Origin: Chryseobacterium elymi
GTDB taxonomy: Bacteria; Bacteroidota; Bacteroidia; Flavobacteriales; Weeksellaceae
Direction: 5' to 3'
Length of the DNA: 64,000 nucleotides
Assembly (NCBI RefSeq): GCF_003385495.1
Contig: NZ_QNUH01000010.1
Location: 121,261-185,260, forward strand
The first letter of the stretch is position 1, and each line of letters opens with the position of its first letter. The position numbers and the translations under genes are program-made. The notes below the pieces were generated by a model. It was not told the origin of the DNA. It did not search any database and saw only the letters and a program-made list of their open reading frames with translations. Shown here one piece after another: positions 47,201 through 62,200 of this stretch.

Positions 47201-50200
47201 CTGAAGGATTCCCGGATAATGAAGAATTCCGTTTTCTATCTCGCCTAATTCGATTCTGTAGCCCCGGATTTTTACCTGAAAGTCATTTCTACCAATATAT
47301 TCTAATTCGCCGTTGGATAACCAACGTACTAAATCACCGGTTTTATATAGTCTCCCATTCTCGCCTCTTGCTTTTTGACCTAAAGTCTGGAATGGGTTGG
47401 GCATGAAGCGTTCTTCGGTTAAATCTGCTCTGTTTAAATAGCCTCTGGAAATACCTGCTCCACCGATGTAAAGCTCTCCTACTGCACCCACCGGAACAGC
47501 TCGCATATGATCATCCAATACATACGTCGTCATATTGCCTATTGGACCACCAATATTCATCGGATTTCTGTCTTCTTTGTAATAGTGTAACGTTGTACAC
47601 ACTGTTCCCTCGGTTGGACCATATTCATTAACAAGGATGATATCCTCTATATTTTTATCCAAAGCAGGGAAGCTCTCTCCTCCGGCAAAAATCAATTTCA
47701 GATTTGTCCCATTGTCAACTACTCCTCTCAGTAAAACAGGCGGTATAAATGAAACTTCTATATTGTTTTCTTTAATATAGTCATTAAGCTCACCCACAGA
47801 AGTTCTAAGATCATTGCTGTAGAGCCACAACGTATTTCCATTACATAGCACAGGGAAGGTTTCGTACACAAAGGCATCAAATACATAGTTCGAGTAGCAT
47901 CCCACTTCCTTATATTCTTCAAGTCGGTGTGCCTTTACCATTGATTTTATAAGATTTATAACTCCTCTATGTTCGATCATAACCCCTTTAGGAAGCCCTG
48001 TCGTTCCACTTGTATAAATTACATATGCAAGGTTATCTGAATGCACTTCAGTAACAGGATTTTCAGAATCTTTTATTTCCAGTTTCGCTTTGAAAGAAAT
48101 ATCATCTAAGGATATAACCTCAACATGATCAATTTTATTAAGTTCATTTCTGCTACTTTCCTGCACGATGACTATTTTTGCATCGGTATCTTTTAAGATA
48201 TGTTTTATTCTATCTGTGGGATACGATGGATCCATTGGTACATAAGCAGCTCCGGTCTTTAATACAGCTAAAATTGCAACAAGTATATTTTCAGACCGTT
48301 CAAGACATAATGGCACTAAATCATCTGGCTGCAGATTGTACGTTTGAAGAAGATAGTTAGCCAAACGATTGGCCCTTTCATTCAACTCACCATAGGATAA
48401 TTTAATATCCTGATATACCACTGCAACAGCATCCGGAGTTTTTTCAGCCTGATTTTCAAACATCTTATGAATCATCATCTCTTTAGAATACTCTTCCTGA
48501 GTATTATTCCAGCTCTCTGTTACTTTTCTATATTCATCTTCCTGCAATAGAGAAAGTCCACAAACCTTTGTATGATTTATATCGATTCCTGTTAATTGAT
48601 CCAAAAGAAGCTGATAAGACCCAGCCATGCGGACAATCGTATCTTTTCTAAACAAAGATTTTGCATAATTGAACATGATCCGGAGATCGCCTCCATGATC
48701 ATCAACCATTGTCGTCAGGTCAAACTTCGCAACCTGGTAGTCTACTTCTCCATCAAAAGGATAGAATAAAACATCTTCATCATTTACTTTAGCATCTCCC
48801 CCTCCAAAACTTTGAAGACCAAACATCACCTGGAAAATCGGGTGTCTGGATGTATCCTGCTCTACTCCTAATTCTTCCACTAACTTCTCAAACGGGAGAT
48901 CCTGATGAGACTGTGCTTCTGTAATCGATTTTGAAACCCGAAGAATGAAATCTTTAAGGGTTTGCTCAGGATCAATATTTTCTCTTAGCGCCAATGTATT
49001 GACAAAGAAACCTATGATGTCTTCAAGACCTGCATGATGGCGGTTCGCAATTGGACTTCCCACCACGATATCATCTTGTCCTGAATACGCAGAAAGCATC
49101 AGATAATATCCTCCAAGCATCAAACTGTAAAGGCTTACCCCAAGTTCTTTTGAAAGGTTTCTCAATTTTTCTCCTCGTTCTGCATCCAGGTTGAAGTATA
49201 GATTTTCTCCTTCATAAGATATTTGGGAAGGTCTCTTGAAATCTGTCGGTAACTCTAATGTCTGGAAATCGTCAAGCTTGTCTTTCCAGTAGCCAATCTG
49301 CTTGTCCAGACGTTCTCCTGCAAGATAATTACGCTGCCATAGAGCAAAATCTTTGTACTGAACATTCACCACAGGAAGTTCAGCTATTTCTCTACCAGAC
49401 AGCTTATAATAAATGGTTGCAAGCTCTTTCAGGAATACATCTGTAGACCATCCATCAAAAGCAATATGATGAACTACAACAGACAGGTAATGATTACTGT
49501 CTAAAGTAAATACGTTTACTGCTATAGGAAGTTCTTCCTCCACACGGAATACTTTATTGGCACATCTGTTTATGTTCTGCTCTAATTCCTCTCTCGTTTT
49601 TACTTCTGTGATTTTAAATTCCGGAATAAGATCTGTAACCACCTGATAACCTACCCCTTCTTCTGTGGTTCGGATCATTGAACGTAGCACTTCATGACGC
49701 ATGATCACCTTTTCCAGAGACTTTTGAAGAAGATCAAGTTGTATATCCTTATCCAACATTGTCGTAATAGGAATATTATAAGCACTGCTGCCTCCCTCAT
49801 AAGACTCTATAAACCATAGTCTTTCCTGAGCAAAAGATAATCTTTGTTTTTCCGGAGAGTCTACCTTTACAGGGGTAATTATAATCTGTTCACCCACCTT
49901 ATTTTTATCTGCTAAAACAGCTGAAAGAGAAGCAACCGTTTTATGGCTGAAAACCTCAGCAACTCCCACCTGCAGTTTTAATTCTTGCTTAAATTTTCCA
50001 ATCAGTTTTATGGCCATGATACTGTTTCCTCCAAGTCTGAAGAAATCATCATGGATGCTTATTCCATCCGGATCAATTTTCAGTACTTCACCATAGATCT
50101 GACACAGTTTAGCCTGTAATTCATTTTCTGGAATGATATATTTTTTATTCCTTGTAAAATCAGGTTCCGGAAGCTGTTTTCTATCTAATTTCCCATTGAT

Positions 50201-53200
50201 CGTTAATGGTAAAACAGTCAAATGCACAAAAGCACTTGGCAACATATAATCCGGAAGGGATTCCGATAGGAAATCAAAAAGCAGACTTGGATCTACCGAT
50301 GAATTTGACACATAATATGCCGCCAGATATTTCATCTCTCCGATATTCTCTTTTGCCAATACTGCCGCCTGACGGATATCAGGATACTGAAGCAATCTAT
50401 TTTCAATTTCTCCAAGTTCAATTCTGTACCCACGGATTTTTACCTGGAAGTCATTTCTTCCAATATATTCTAATTCTCCATGAGATAACCAACGTACTAA
50501 ATCACCGGTTTTATATAATCGTCCGTTTTCACCTCTTTCCTTCTGCTCTGCAGTCTGGAAAAGGTTCAGCATAAAGCGTTCTTCCGTAAGTTCCGGTCTG
50601 TTTAAATACCCTCTGGCAATACCTGCTCCACCGATATAAAGTTCTCCTATTACCCCTACAGGAACCTGGCGAAGATTCTTATCCAATACATAAGCTGTCA
50701 TATTTCCGATGGCTTTTCCAATATTCAATGGATTACCATCTTCGTTATAATGGTGTAATGTGGCACATACTGTTCCTTCGGTTGGGCCGTAGGCATTGAT
50801 AATATCTACTCCATGTTCTTTATACAGAGCCATTACCTGAGGGCTCGTTACATCTCCGGCCACTACAAGTTTCTCTAAAGGAAGAATATACTCATCCGTC
50901 AAAAGAATTGGCGAAATAGTCGCTATACTGATATTATTTTCTTCTATATACTCCTGTAACTCGGAAAGATCAATTCTTTTTTCTTTTTCCAGTAAAAAGA
51001 TGCTGTGCCCATGAGTAATTACAGGATACAGTTCCCATACATGGGCATCGAATACATAGCTCGCGTACCACAGGCAGTTTTTTTGGATCGTTCCATCAGA
51101 TTTCAATCCAAATTCTTTAGCTTCCTGTTCTATTAGGTTGGCTACATTTCTGTGTTCTATCATTACTCCTTTGGGAAGCCCTGTTGTTCCACTGGTATAA
51201 ATAACATAAGCCAGATTATCGGATGTGACTGTAGTAACGGGAGCTTCCGAAGATTCTCTCTTAACCTCATCCTGGAAAGCAATCTGATCCAGGGAAATGG
51301 CATCTACATCCATCTTCTGTACCCTGTCTATTGTTTCTTCATCTCCAAGAACCAGTTTTGCTCCCGTATCATGAAGAATATGCTCTATCCTGTCTGCAGG
51401 ATATGAAGGGTCCATTGGTACATAAGCGGCTCCGGCCTTTAATACAGCTAATATTGCTATAAGCATATGTTCCGATCTTTCCAAACATAATGGGACCAGC
51501 TCATCTGGCTGAAGATCATAAGTCCTTATCAGATAATTGGCCAGTCGATTAGCTCTATTGTTCAGCTCACTATAGGATAACTTAACATTCTGGTATACCA
51601 ATGCAATGTGATCAGGAGTTTTTGAAACCTGGTTTTCAAACAGTTCATGAATCGTTTTATCTGAAGAAAAATCAGAAACTGTATTGTTCCAGGATTCTAT
51701 TAGGTTCAACTGATTTTCCGAAACATATGAAAGCTGGTCTGAAGTAATCTCCCAGTTTTCTAATATCTGCCCTAAAACAGACTTCATACCTTCCATCAGC
51801 TGCTCCATGGTCTTTTGTTCAAAAAGAACTCCTTCGTAATTGATTTTCACCGTTACGCTGTCTCCCTGTTCGTAAGCCATTATTCCCAGCGGATAATCCA
51901 ATTTTTCTACAGAATCTTTGAAAACAAATCCTAATACATTACTATCATCTCCTCCTGCCGGCACCGGATAGTTCTCATACACAAATAAACTGCTGAAAAT
52001 ACGTCGTGAATCCTGATGAAGCTCACCAAGGCTAACGTCACTGTGTGTATTGAGCTCACTGATTCTATGCTGGATATCAGAAATGATATCAACCACTTTA
52101 CCTTCTGTATGTTCTACAATGAGTGGAAGCGTATTAATAAACAGCCCGACAGATGATTCTATGTCATCAACAGGAAGGTTTCTTCCGGAGACTGTAGTTC
52201 CTACCACCGTTGTTTCTACTCCACTATGCATACCAAGCTGGCTATGCCACAGATATTGCAGAACAGCATTCACCGTAAATCCATTTTTGGTAGTGAATTT
52301 TTTCAGTTGTTGGTACTGATCATCTGCCAACGTTATTTTTACAAACTGATGATCCTGTATCTGACGGTAGGTTCCAAGGTCAATATGCCTTTGAGATTCC
52401 TTCATCAAACTGCTTAAATCTTCCTGATCCTGAAGCAGACTCATATAGCTATTCCAGAAACTTCGGCTGCTGTCTTTATGTTGCTGAAGATATTTCTGAG
52501 TATTGATATAGGCATGATCCAGCACAAAGTCCGGATCCTGTTTTTTAATAAGATTCAGATAGATATCATGGATGTTTTTGAGCACGATCGGCATACTCCA
52601 TCCATCCAAAACAGCATGGTGATTACTGAAGAGGCATGTATAATGTTTTTCTGAACGCTTAAACAGGTATATTCTGAATAGGCCTCCTTTTGACAGGTCA
52701 TATACTTCAAAACGGTCTTTCTGAGTGCGATCGCGGATCAATTCTTCCTGTTGGACCTCCTCCATTCCACTTAGATCCTCAAATCTCCAGTCAAGTGGGC
52801 TTTCCTTGTCGATAATCTGAACAATCTCTCCACTCCAGTTGAATCTGAGCCTCAATGCCGGGAACTGTTGTTGAGTATAGAACCATGCTTTTTTAAGCGT
52901 TTCAACATTCATTTCAGACATATAATCCCAAATCAGCTGCACCCGGTACGCATCATCCGTATCCCCCTGTTTTAGAGCATGATATACAAACCCTTCCTGT
53001 AAACTGTTAGCCAAGAATACTCCTTCCACTTCTCCATTTTCCTGGATAGCGTCAAGTTGTTCTTTGTTTACAATGTTCTCTATATCTGAAGGGGTAAGGA
53101 AGCTTCGTGTATTTTTAGAAAGTTCGTCTATAATATCAATAATATACTCTTTAAACTTCTGAGTAACCTGTTTCACCTGATCCTGAGGAAGATGTGCGGA

Positions 53201-56200
53201 AACACTGAAGCGAAGCTGACCGTCTACAACAGCACCATTAATTCCTATGATATAGCTTTCTTTATTGGATGTTCCGATAGAAAGTCCACTGTCTTCCGCT
53301 GCAATAAACCATGTTTTTTCAGCAGAACTGTCTTCCTGGTCAAGCTGTCCAAGATAGTTGAAGCTTATTTTGGGAAGTTCATATTGTGTATATCCCACAA
53401 GGCTTCCATAACCAATCCCATTATCCGGAATGCTTCTTAATGCCTCTTTAGTCAATACTACCGTATCATTGAGGTTTTCTCCAGTTTCCAGTAATAACGG
53501 ATACATTGAAGTGAACCATCCCAGTGTTTCTGTAATGTCTAAGTGAGGGAAGACATCTTCACGCCCATGGCTTTCCAGTAAAACCGCATGACGGGATTCT
53601 CCTGTAAGCTCTGTAAGGGCTGAAGCTAATGCCGATAATAGCAGATCATTAATCCTTGTCTGATATACATGATGGCTACCTCTGATAAGCTTTTCTGTAT
53701 TTTCTTTATCTAAAAGAAGAACATCATGGTTGCTTTCCGGTATAGAAATAGCCTCCAATGTTTTATTAATTCCATGGACTATTTCTGTCGTTTTATTCCA
53801 GTAAGCAAGTTCTTTATCTCTGGATTCCGGAGTTTCTTTTTTATATCCTTTTACAGCATCCACCCATTGACGGTAGCTGCTTCCTTTTTGGGCTGCTTTA
53901 AAGTCTTCTCCTCTTTCAAGAGTCTGATATATGTTCTTTAAGTCATCGGTAATGATTCTCCAGCTTACTGTATCGATGATCAGGTGATGGAATGCAAAGA
54001 AGATTCTGGTGCTTCCATCTTCATATCCTGTTATATACGCAATACGATACAATGGTCCTTTTTCTATATCAAACTGGGCATGCCACTGGGTAAAGAGCTG
54101 GGAAAGCTCCTCCATTGTCTTCCCTGAAGTATCAAGATAGTTGATTTCCGGAGTAGCTTCTAATCCATATTGCTGGGAATACATTCCATTTTCTTTTGGA
54201 TAATGGATTCTAAATGCATCATGTTTTTCAATGAGCAGGCGGACGCTTTTCTCCAAAAGTTCCTTATTTAGCTGAGGTACATTGATCAGGAAGGCCTGGT
54301 TCCAATGATTGAAGTCTACCAAATATCCTAATTCTTTCTGACTGAAGAACCATTCCTGGATTGGAAGTAATGAAATTTCTCCTTCCAATATTCCTTGTTC
54401 TGCCAAAATATGGATTGCTTCATTTTGACTTTTCTCTTCGATAAGTAAAGACAAAGCAGCAGCAGTTCTGGCCGTAAATACTTCTTTAACACTTAGTCTT
54501 ATATCCAGTTGCTGTCTGATTCGTCCTACCAGCTGAATACTGATGATACTGTCTCCTCCTAAACGGAAGAAATCGTCTTCGATACTGATACCTTTAGCAT
54601 CAAGACCCAAAACATCACCATAGATCTGGCACAATTTAACCTGAAGATCGGTTTTTGGAGCAATATAATCTTTACCTCCCGTGAACTCAGGTTCCGGAAG
54701 CTGTTTTCTGTCCAGTTTTCCATTGATCGTTAATGGCAAGGCTGTTAAATGAATAAAAGAACTTGGTACCATATATTCCGGTAAACTTGCGGAAAGATGT
54801 TCAGAAAGGAGATTGGAATCAATCGCTGAATCTGAAACATAATATCCTGCAAGGTATTTTAATCCTGCTTTATTTTCTTTAGCCAGAACAGCTACTTGAT
54901 GGATACCCGGGTAATGAAGTAATGTATTTTCAATCTCACCTAACTCGATTCTGTATCCTCGAATCTTCACCTGGAAGTCATTTCTTCCAATATATTCAAG
55001 CTCACCGTTAGCTAACCAACGCACTAAATCGCCTGTCTTATATAATCTCCCGTTTTCGTCTCTAGCCTTTTGGGATAAAGTCTGGAATGGACTATCCAAG
55101 AAACGTTCTTTAGTAAGCTCCTGTCTGTTTAAATAACCTCTGGCAATACCTGCCCCTCCGATATAAAGCTCACCTACTGCTCCCACAGGAACCGGACGGA
55201 AATGATTATCCAGCACATAAGCTGTCATATTTCCGATAGGCCCTCCGATATTCAACGGATTCCCATCTTCATTATAGTGGTGCAACGTTGCACAAACTGT
55301 TCCTTCAGTCGGACCGTAAGCATTAATAATATCCACTCCTTTAGCCTGATAAAGAGCCATGAGCTGTGGATTGGTTACATCTCCGGCTACGACAAGCTTT
55401 TCTAATGGTAAAATATATTCTTTAGTCAAAAGAACAGGTGGTATCGTCGCAATACTGATGTTATTTATACTTATATACTGTTGTAGAGCGGCAATATCGG
55501 TCTGTTTTTCTTTATCTAAAAGGTAGATACTATGACCGTGAGTAATAACAGGGTACAATTCCCATACATGAGCATCAAAAACATAATTCGCATACCAAAG
55601 ACAGTTTTTAAGCCCGTCAGAGATCAATCCGAATTCTTTAGCCTCCTGTTGTATTAAGTTAGCTACATTTCTATGTTCTACCATTACTCCTTTCGGAAGC
55701 CCTGTTGTTCCACTGGTGTAGATGACATAGGCCAGGTTTTCAGATGTAACTGAAGTGGCTGGATTATTTGAACCTGTTATTTCAAGCTGTGCTTTAAAGG
55801 AAATATCATCTAAGGAAATAGATTCTACAGCCAGATTTTGTACTTTTTCTGTTGTACTTTCCTGACCAAGAATCAATCTTGCTCCTGTATCCTGAAGGAT
55901 ATGTTCTATTCTGTCCACCGGATAAGACGGATCCATCGGTACATAGGCGGCTCCCGATTTCAAAACTCCCAACATTGCAATCAGCATATTCTCAGAGCGC
56001 TCTAAACACAGAGGAATAATATCGTCAGGTTGAATGTTGTAAGTTCCTATAAGGTAATTCGCCAGACGATTTGCCCTGTTATTTAATTCTCTGTAGGATA
56101 AGTGAACATTCTGGTATACCAAAGCGATATGATCCGGAGTCTTTGAAACCTGATTTTCAAATAGCTTATGAATGGTTTCTTCCCCATATGCAGAGGCTGT

Positions 56201-59200
56201 AGTATTCCAGTCCTCAGTTATTTTTTTATGAATATCTGCAGGTATTAGAGAAAGGTCACAAAGCTTAACATTTTCAAGTGTATGCTCATGAACACCAAAA
56301 GCCTGTTCAAGAATATACTGATAGGAACCGATCATATTATTGACAGTTTCTCTAGCGAAAATAGTTTTGCCATAATTGAACATTCCACGGATGGTTTCTT
56401 CACCATCATCAATCATAGTCGTCAAATCAAACTTCGCTATCTGATAGTCTACTTCTCCATCGAAAGGAGAAAATAAAGCTTCTCCATTACCAGTATCTCT
56501 ACCAAAACTCTGAAGACCAAACATCACCTGGAAGACAGGATGTCTGGATGTATCCTGTTCTACTCCCAATTCTTCCACCAGCTTCTCAAATGGAAGATCC
56601 TGATGAGACTGAGCTTCTGTCACAGATTTTGATACCCGAAGAATAAAGTCTCTGAGACTTTGTTCCGGGTCAATATTTTCTCTTAATGCAAGGGTATTGA
56701 CAAAGAAACCGATGATATCTTCAAGTCCTGCATGATGACGGTTGGCAATAGGGCTTCCCACTACAATATCATCCTGTCCTGAGTACGCAGAAAGCATCAG
56801 GTAATATCCACCCAGCATAACACTGTATAAACTCACGCCCAGTTTTCTGGATGTGTTTCTAAGGCTTTGGGCAACTTTTGGATCTACCGTAAAATTAATA
56901 GTTTCTCCTTCGTAGGATACCTGAGGCGGTCTTTTGAAATCTACCGGCAAGTTAAGATTCTGGAAATCATCAAGTTTACTTTTCCAATATCCAAGCTGGC
57001 TATTCAATCGATCCCCCGTCAGATAATTTCTCTGCCATAAAGCAAAGTCTTTATATTGAATCTTTAATTCCGGAAGCTGAGGTGATTTTCCATTGATAAG
57101 AGCTTCGTAAGCCGTCTGTATTTCCTGTAAGAATATATCGGTAGACCAACCATCAAAAGCAATGTGATGGATGACCACTGACAGGTAATGATTACCTCCT
57201 AACCTGAAAATATTAACTTCTATAGGAAGTTCTTCATCCAGACGGAAAACCTTATTTGAAATTCTGTTGATCTCCTCATCAAGTTCCGTTCTTGTTTCTA
57301 CATGATGCATATGCATTTCCGGAACACGATCTGTCACCAGCTGATAGCCCTTGCCTTCCTCTGTAGAAAGGATCATACTTCGTAAAACTTCATGACGCAT
57401 TACGATCGTTTCCAGCGCTTTGCAAAGGGCCGAAATATCTGTCTTCTCATTAAGACGAACAGTCATCGGAATATTATAGGCACTACTTCCTCCTTCATAG
57501 GTTTCTATAAACCAAAGTCTTTCCTGGGCAAAGGATAACCTCTGTTCTTCCGGAGAATTGACTTTTACAGGGGTAATACTTACCTGCTCTTCATTATTCT
57601 GATTGGCTAATGCGTTTGAAAGTGAGGCTACTGTTTTATTACCAAATATTACAGCAACTCCCACCTGAGTATTCAACATACGTTTGATACCACTAATCAA
57701 TTTTATCGCCATGATACTGTTTCCTCCAAGGCTGAAGAAATCATCATTGATTCCGATTGTTCCTGCATCCAGACCCAGAACTTCTCCATAGATCTGACAC
57801 AGTCTTTCCTGCAACTCATTCTCTGGTGCCGTGTATTCTCTGCCTCCCGTAAACTCAGGCTCAGGTAGTTGTCTCCTATCTAGTTTTCCATTAATCGTTA
57901 ATGGTAAGGAGGTTAAATGGACAAACGCAGCAGGAACCATATATTCCGGTAAGGCTTCCGACAAGAAAGACGTAAGATGACCGATATCTATAGAAGTATC
58001 TGATACATAATACCCTACAAGGTATTTCATCCCCGCTTTGTTTTCTTTAGCCAAGACTACAGATTGTTTAACTTCAGGATATTCCTGTAATCTGTTTTCG
58101 ATCTCTCCTAATTCTATCCTGTAACCTCGGATCTTGACCTGGAAATCATTTCTACCAATGTATTCTAATTCGCCATCGGAAAGATAGCGGACAAGGTCTC
58201 CCGTTTTATACAGGATCCCGTTCTTACCTGAAGCTTTCTCTTCCAAAGTCTGGAAAGGGTTCGATATGAAACGTTCAGCTGTTAATTCCGGCCTGTTTAA
58301 ATAGCCCCGTGCAATTCCGGATCCTCCTACATACAATTCTCCTACAGCTCCGATAGGAACTGCCCGAAGATGGTTATCTAAAATATACATCCCCTGATCC
58401 GGAATATTCTCTCCGATCAGAGATGCTCTGTCTAAGTCTTCTACACTCAGCTTCTTATAGGTTACATGGACCGTGGTCTCTGTAATACCATACATGTTGA
58501 TGAGGGTTGGTGCGGAACGGTAACGTTCATACCAAGGTTTTAAGGAGGCCAGGTTTAAAGCTTCTCCTCCGAATATAACATAGCGAAGACTGCTTAAATC
58601 TTCTCCACGCTGAAGAGCGATATCGATAAACTGATAGAAAGCGGTTGGCGTCTGGTTGAGCACCGTAAGACCTTCTTTCAGACATAAACTGAAGAATAAA
58701 TTCGTGTCTTTGGTTTGTTCTGAGGACGGTACCAATAGTTTTCCGCCGTAGAAAAAGGCGCCCCAGATCTCCCATACACTAAAGTCAAACACATAGGAAT
58801 GGAATAAACTCCATACATCCTGGTCATTGAAATGATACCAGTGATCGGTAGCGCTAAACAAACGTGCTACGTTTCGGTGAATCTGCATTACACCTTTTGG
58901 CATTCCTGTGGTTCCACTTGTGTAGATCACATAAGCCAGATGGTCAGGACCTACCAGGGTAACCGGATTGGAGGCGCTGCTTTTGGCAAGGTTTCTTCCC
59001 AGTTCTGCATCATTCAGCACCAGTACTGAGGTATCAATTCCGCTGCACGCTTCCTGAACCGTTGATGCTGCAATGCTATGGGCCAGGACTATTTTTGCCC
59101 CGGTATCTTCAAGGATATGACGGATTCTTTCTACAGGATACGATGGATCCATAGGAACATACGCTCCGCCTGCTTTTAAAACTCCCAGAATAGCTGTCAG

Positions 59201-62200
59201 CATATCTTCTGAACGTTCTAAACATAATGGAACAAGGTCATCAGGCTGAAGGTCGTAAGTGTCAATAAGGTAATGAGCCAGACGGTTCGAACGATCATTA
59301 AGCTCACGGTAAGACATCCTTACATCCTGATATACTACGGCAATATGATCCGGAGTCCTTTCAACCTGGGCTTCAAATAATGCCTGAATCGTAGTGTCAC
59401 TCGCATAATCACTTTCTGTAGACCATAACCCTGAGAGCTGAGTGTACTGTTCTTTGGTCAGGTAATATAATTGATCAGATGAAATTTCAGAATTTTCAAG
59501 AATCTGTTCTAAAACAGTATTCATTCCTCTGATCAGTTGATTGATCATCTTCTCATCGAACAAAAATCCTTCATAACTGATATTTAACGTCACTTCCTCC
59601 CCGGTTTCGTAAGCCACTATTCCTAATGGATAGTCGAGTCGCTCTACTGAACCTTTAAAGACAAATGATAGCTCATTGTCTTCTCCTCCTTTTGGAGCAG
59701 GATAGTTTTCATATACAAATAAGCTGCTGAAAATTCGGCGTCCATCATGCTGAAGGCTGGCCAGGTTTACACTGCTGTGGGTATTCAGCTCACTGATTCT
59801 ATGCTGAATCTCAGATATAATATCTACCACTTTACCTTCTGTATGGTTCACAATAAGAGGTAAAGTATTAATATAAAGTCCTACAGAGGATTCTATTTCA
59901 TCCACCGGTAAGCTTCGTCCGGATACCGTAGTTCCTACTACCGTTGTGGATCCTCCACTGTAGATACCAAGCTGTTTATGCCATAAATACTGAAGTACAG
60001 CATTGATTGTAAATCCGTTTTCGGATGTAAATTTCTTCAGTTCCTGATACTGTTCACCGACTATCGACATTTTTATCGAACGGTGATCTACTATTTGCTT
60101 ATACTCTGAAAGGTCAATCTGTTTTTGAGATTCCTTGATTAGGCTTCCCAAATCTTCACGATCTTCCAGAAGTCCCATATAATCTTTCCAGAAACTGCTG
60201 TTACTGTCCTTGTTTTCCTGAAGGTATTTCTGAGCTTCGGCGTACGCTTTATCCGGAACAGGTAAAAGCTCCTGTCCTTTAACAAGTTTAAGATAGGCCT
60301 CATGAATAAGTGTCAGGAATATAGGCATACTCCACCCATCAAGAATGGCATGATGATTACTGAAGAGACAGCTATAATGGTTTTCTGAACGTTTGAAAAT
60401 ATATGCTCTGAAGAGGCTTCCTTTAGATAAGTCGTATACTTCGAAACGGTCTTTTTGAGTCATTTCTTTGACCAGGTTTTCCTGATCTTCATCGTTCATC
60501 TCACTGATATCATGATAACGCCAGTCCAGGTTTCCTTTCTTATCGATAATCTGAACAATCTCTTCACTCCAGTCAAATCTTAATCGTAAGGTAGGAAGTT
60601 GTTCCTGCGTGTATACCCATGCATCTTTAAGCTTATTCAAATCCATTCCGGCCTTATAATCCCATACCAGCTGTACTCTGTAGGCATCATCTTTATCTCC
60701 CTGGTTAAGTGCATGGTATACAAATCCTTCCTGCAAACTGTTGGCAAGATATACTCCTTCAACGGCTCCTGACTCCTGAATATACATCAGCTGTTCTTTC
60801 CCAACAATATTTTCTGTATCTGATGGAGTGAGCCAGCTTCTGTTTTCTGCCAGAAGTTCATCAACCGTCTGTTTTATATATTCTTTAAATCTTTCTGTCA
60901 GCAGATTGATCTGATCTTGTGACAGATATCCTGAGAGTCCAAAACGAAGCTGACCATCTGCAATTGCCCCGTTTATGCTGATAATATAGCTATCATGGTT
61001 TTGACTTCCCATGGAACTTCCGCTATTTTCTCCGGAAATAAACCATGTTTTTTCTTCGGTACTTTCCTCCTGGTCAAGCTGTCCAAGATAGTTGAAACTA
61101 ATTTTTGGAAGAGCATGTTTTGTATAGCCTACAAGACTGCCGTAACCAATTCCATTGTTTGGAATACTTCTCAACGATTCTTTGGTCAGAATAGCCGTGT
61201 CTTTTACATCATTACCTGTTTCCAGTAATAATGGATACATAGAAGTAAACCATCCTACAGTTTCTGTAATATCAAGATTATTGAAAACATCTTCACGACC
61301 GTGCCCTTCAAGAAGGACAGCATGTCGGGATTCTCCCGTAAGATCTGAAAGAGCAGAAGCAAGGGCTGACAATAGCAAGTCATTAATCTGTGTATGATAG
61401 ACGTGATGTACTTCTCTGATTAATTTCTCTGTATATCCATGATCCAACATAAGATTGGCAAAATGATATTCAGAAGAAGATAATTCTGCCAGGGCATTAT
61501 TACTTTGTCCTACAGTATCAACAGTGTTGTTCCAATAAGTAAGTTCCTCTTCTCTGGACGCCGGGTTATCTTGTTTGTATCCTTTTACTGCTTCAATCCA
61601 CTGACGGTAACTACTTCCTTTTACAGGTGTTTCAACTTTATTTCCTTTCTCAAGAGTCTGATATATATTCTTAAGATCTTCGGTAACAATTCTCCAGCTT
61701 ACCGCATCAATAATCAGGTGATGAAGAGCAAAGAAGATTCTTGCACTTCCGTCTTCATACCCCTTAATATATCCTATCTGGAATAATGGCCCTTTTTCTA
61801 TATTAAATTGTGCCTGCCATTCCGTCAATATTCCCGGAAGATCTTCTGATGTGCTTTCTGACACATCCAGATAATTGATATCCGATATTGTTTCTATTCC
61901 GTACTGCTGGGTGTAAGCTCCTTTTTCTTTTGGATAATAAATCCTGAATGCATCATGTCTTTCAATGAGCAATCTCACACTCTCTTCCAGTAATCCTGCA
62001 CTTAACTCAGGAACTTTAATCAAGAAGGACTGATTCCAATGGTTAAGGTCTCCTACATATCCCTGTTCTACCAAATCAAAGAACCATTCCTGGATAGGAA
62101 GGAAGGGTAATTCTCCTGTCAACATTCCCTGCTCTGTCAGAATATGGGTCTGCTCTTCTTTTTCTTTGATCTCGATCAGCTCAGAAAGCTTCAATACGGA

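Noticed and set aside
58527..58775. Short minus-strand frame in another phase, repeated exactly at 63093-63341
   Set aside because: It is a shadow of the duplicated A domain; identity follows from the DNA repeat, not from selection on a second protein.
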